Below are positions 60,700 to 64,000 of a stretch of 64,000 nucleotides of DNA, piece by piece. Position 1 is the first letter of the stretch; each line of letters starts with the position of its first letter. The notes beneath the pieces are model-generated. The model worked only from the letters and a program-made list of their open reading frames with translations, did no database searches and had not been told where the DNA came from. Location of the stretch: contig JARVKI010000108.1 in the NCBI GenBank assembly GCA_036674765.1, forward strand, positions 62,001 to 126,000, read 5' to 3'. The stretch comes from Seiridium cupressi. Lineage: Eukaryota > Ascomycota > Sordariomycetes > Amphisphaeriales > Sporocadaceae. Position numbers and translations under genes: made by a program.

Positions 60700-62521
60700 T
60701 TAGATCACAGCATGAACCACGCGCATAGGCAGGTTCTTCCACGTCTTGACAGGCATCGGCTCGTCGTCTAGTTCGAGAGTACGGGCGCCCGACCTGAGAT
60801 CCATCTCGTGAACCCGGACGAATAGTCTCCAGTCACGGCTGTAGAGCTTCCAGAAGAGGTAGAGGAAGAGGATGATAGGAGCAGCAAGGAATTGCTCGAA
60901 GAAATAGTCGGCCGTGGGGGTGGCATCGCCGGTCGGCTGAGCGATTCAAGTCAGTAAATTTGGAAGCAGTAAAAGACGCAGTGAGTCGTGTACTTACGTA
61001 GAGAGCGGTGTAGAATGTAGCCATAATGGCGAGTATGTTCAGAAGCAGGCCTAGACAGCTGCCAATGATACCGAGCGGGGCCTTGTAGGGAAGTTGCTGC
61101 AGATTATAACCCTGGTGCTTCCATCCCTGTCGGAAACGGATGTGGGCAAAGCATATGGAACCCCATACGAAAAAGTAGGAGAGACCCGACAAGGACAGCA
61201 ACCAGGTGAAGATAACACCCTGGTTTCCGGCGACACCAATGTAGGCCAGAAGACCGAATGCTATTTGCAGGACAACGCACCAGATGGGACGGCCCTGCTT
61301 ATCAACATAGGCGAGTAACTTGGGAGCCATGCCGCGCTCGGCCATAGCTTGCAGGGTACGAGTAGATCCGTAGGTGCAGGAGTTGGCGACGCTGATGACC
61401 GAAATGGTGATGACGGCGTTGAAAATGTGCGGCAGGACCTTGACGCCAGCATCCTCAATGGCCAGGACAAATGGCGAGAAACGCGAGCTGGAGGACGATG
61501 CCTCAAGGAGGCGCGTATCATTGTAAGGCAGGACGAGCCCAAGGATCAAGAGGTTGATAACGTAGAAGAAGAGGATACGCCAGAAGACCTGCTTGGTAGC
61601 CTGAGGAATAGCCTTGCGCGGGTTGGCAGATTCGGCGGCAGCCAGACCGCTCAGCTCGGTACCGGCGAAAGCGAAAGCAGCAACGCTGAAGACGCCAGCG
61701 AATCCGTTGAAGCCGTTGTTGAAAGCACCGGGGTCGTACCAGTATTTTGCGCCAATGTAACCCTGGCTACCAACGCCGCCGCAGTTGTAGATGATACCAA
61801 AGAGGATGAAGCCGGTACAGGCGCAAATCTTGATCAGCGAAAGGATGAATTCGACTTCACCATAGCCGCGGACACCGAATAGCTGGATGATAACCAGGAC
61901 GACCAAGAACATTGTGATCCAGACAGCGACATTGACATCGTCTCTCCAGAATCGAATGGTAAGAGAGGCGGCAGTGAGCTCAAAGGGCAGGACAGTGAGC
62001 CAGGAGATGGCATAATCGAGACCCACGGCAAAACCCCACGAGGGATCGACGAAGCGGACGATGTAGGTGTAGAAGGCACCGTTGACAGGGTACAGCACAG
62101 CCATCTCCGCCAAGGCATGCATTGTGAACAGAAGCATGATACCGACGATCAGATAGCAAATAACCTATAATCCGGTGCGTTAGTCGACTGTGTATGCATG
62201 CGTGCATGTGTATAGCATCAATTGGCTTCACGAACCAGCGAGGCGGGACCACCATTTGCTAAAGCACTACCAGAACTAATGAACAGACCAGCACCGATGG
62301 CACCACCTGTACATGACGATATTAGAGAGAATTCAGCAAGTCGTTGTGGTGTTTCGAGTCATACCAATGGCGATCATCTGCATATGCCTGCTCTTGAGGT
62401 CCTTGTGAAGGGCATCACCGTGCTTGGCGATGCCGACCTCCTCGTCGACGGGCTCATTGGCGTAGAGATGAGGGTCGACAGTGGCCTTGTGGTCTTTCTC
62501 TTGGTCGTGGTCCGACGACAT
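60700..62521 (-). CDS. Amino-acid permease (AAP/YAT family)
   Basis: Predicted plasma-membrane amino-acid:proton symporter of the APC superfamily. Exons 62521-62365, 62306-62236, 62164-60998 and 60936-60700 join in frame to 543 residues, with about 12 membrane helices. The first 45 residues are polar and cytosolic. Conserved parts are KSRHMQMIAIGGAIGAGLFI across the first junction, SSGSALANGGPASL, EMAVLYPVNGAFYTYIVRFV, FAFAGTELSGLAAAESANPR, RILFFYVINLLILGLVLPYN, and NSCTYGSTRTLQAMAERGMA. The last exon forms the final helix and a cytosolic end. Specificity is not visible from the sequence; Gap1/Agp-like general permeases are the closest match by motif recall. A TATATA element lies about 135 bases upstream of the ATG. 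Confidence 0.93.
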
Positions 62522-64000
62522 CTTGAATCCTGCTTACTTCCGGATGGCCGCGCGGGTTGGATGGTGTGCGATCGGCGAAATGGACGACTCGAATAAAGCA
62601 GAGAAGGGGTAGAGTACGGAAGGCGGAATGGACGAGGGAGGGAAGTGTCTCAGGGATATATACTACTGGCGCAGCGAACCACTGGCGGAAGCCGCCATGG
62701 TCGATTGGGTGGGATTCCATCTAGAATACCCATCCCACGGGAGCAAAAGCTTCACCCCAGCAAGCTTCCATCGCACAAGCTGCAATCAACGTCGGCCAGG
62801 GTCGCCCGTACCGGTACTTTGAGGCATTGGTGTGAAGACAATATTACGCGGGAGCTGTCTCACTTACAGATAACAACCCCGGACTCCACCGCGCCATAGT
62901 CGACGCTATCATTGGGGGAGGGGCGAGGCCAGGGCCAGGACAGCTGACAAGCTCCATCATTATCAAGGCCGGCCCGCATAGCTGATTCGCGCCGACGACA
63001 TGATGGACGGGGTGGAGGCGTAATTGTGGCGACGACGTAGCCGGGCTGTCTGCGATTCCTGGTCGATCAGGCTGCAGGCCGCAAGCACGAGCTGCGCATA
63101 TGTGTGTGCGTTGTGCGTATTGGATTGTATTGTATTGTACATGCAATGTGTATGCCGGGCAGCATGTACGCCTTCTGAGCTGCGCGCAAGGCACAGACAG
63201 GTATTGACAACCAAAGCTACAGAATCTGCCTGTCTCTTTGCGAGCCGTTGATCGAACCCTCAGCCATTGCGAGATCAGAGGCATCTGATTGGGTGGCCGA
63301 CCCTGACCCAGAGCGCAAAGAACCATCACCCCTGCCACTGTTTTAGTGGCCTCGGTCGTACTCTGGCCCCACATCATTACCGGGGGCCTTATTAGCGCAC
63401 TGATAAGCCGCCAGACCAATGAGGAAGGTGCGCGGGAGGTGCGCGGACGCCGTGCCTCCAACCTGCAAGTGCAAGGCTTCCCTGCGAATCTGAAGCCGGC
63501 CTGAACTTTGTTTCGTGCATTGTACCCTGAATCCTCTCTTCCACGCTTCGTCTCCTGCGGCCTCGTACCGTCAGTCGCGTGTGCATCTTTCTCTGCATGC
63601 TCACAGCACAGCACAGGGTGGGCGTCTCACGAGATGGGCAGATGCAAGCCCATCCATCAGATCCTTCCGATCCACCAGCGAGAGTGCACAGGCGCCACGG
63701 AGCCCTTCGTCGACTTCTCCCGGAGACCATTCATTGTATGCCTGAATCGTGTGCGCTTCCTTCTCCTCGTTCTAGATCGTTCTGGGCATATTCTGGAAAT
63801 GGTCCATCCTCCTCCCTGTTTCCTGTCTGGAAATGTTGCCCCGTCCAAGCGTGATCGACTGGCGCAGAACTGCGACGTTGGGCCATATTGTCGGTAAAGG
63901 CCAAGCAGGCAATCCCGCCTATAGGGTTCACCCCATGATCCTTCTCGTCTAAGCTCATGGTCACTCATTACCCAGCGCGACTATTACAGCCAGCCTACCT
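62522..64000. other. Permease upstream region to window end
   Basis: The first part should hold the permease promoter. A 256-codon minus-strand frame (62844-63614) and several short frames near 63500-63970 overlap one another, with compositions unlike a protein core, so none is called. No repeat was recognised. Confidence 0.45.
62655..62663 (-). promoter_or_regulatory. TATA-like box of the permease gene
   Basis: The minus strand reads gtatatatc about 135 bases upstream of the permease ATG, the best TATA candidate there. Confidence 0.4.

Noticed and set aside
62844..63614. 256-codon minus-strand frame upstream of the permease
   Set aside because: The region has low stop density in many frames. 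The translation has no hydrophobic core, no motif and no intron-supported continuation.

Overview
The window is nuclear DNA of a filamentous ascomycete (Pezizomycotina). Almost every gene is split by short introns of about 46-90 bases with GT...CTRAC...YAG signals. The gene set includes families restricted to, or typical of, filamentous fungi: a velvet regulator, DUF1770, a DUF6594-type membrane protein and a GH131 glucanase. The class cannot be fixed from the sequence alone; a Dothideomycete or Sordariomycete would both fit. Base composition is near balanced, with a few AT-richer gaps. No tRNA, rRNA, CRISPR array or intact transposon was found.

I rebuilt seventeen multi- or single-exon genes by joining reading frames across splice sites. 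Every joined model keeps frame. In order: ATG1 autophagy kinase (-, 1520-4670); ornithine aminotransferase (-, 8300-9791), divergent from the GPI mannosyltransferase GPI10 (+, 10781-12882); an Arg/Ser/His-repeat protein (-, 14230-15349); cullin-4 (-, 16899-19591); a DUF6594-like membrane protein (+, 20746-21553); a small hydrophilic protein with a GC-AG intron (-, 21999-22634); prephenate dehydratase (-, 23872-25013); translation release factor eRF1 (-, 26078-27679); a WHIM-type chromatin protein (+, 29993-32061); a DUF1770 protein (-, 32571-33254); pyruvate dehydrogenase E1 alpha (-, 34148-35660); a velvet factor of VelC type (-, 37087-38475); a 7.6 kb gene-poor gap; a small secreted protein (+, 46088-46516) facing a secreted GH131 glucanase (-, 46822-47659); a sucrose/alpha-glucoside transporter (-, 48486-50517); an endosomal Na+/H+ exchanger (+, 52339-54567); an Ark/Prk-type actin-regulating kinase (-, 54988-58327); and an amino-acid permease (-, 60700-62521).

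Most of these are conserved housekeeping genes with no shared pathway, so there is no gene cluster in the biosynthetic sense. The stretch 46-51 kb is the only part with a common theme, since a secreted protein, a beta-glucanase and a sugar transporter all act at the cell surface.

I see no clear new biological system. The points most worth a second look are: the Arg/His/Ser-repeat protein whose tail depends on splicing; the small hydrophilic protein with a duplicated NKFPG motif; the secreted four-cysteine protein next to GH131; an unexplained 270-codon frame below ATG1; homopolymer runs inside the first introns of two essential genes; and the large gap at 38.5-46 kb.
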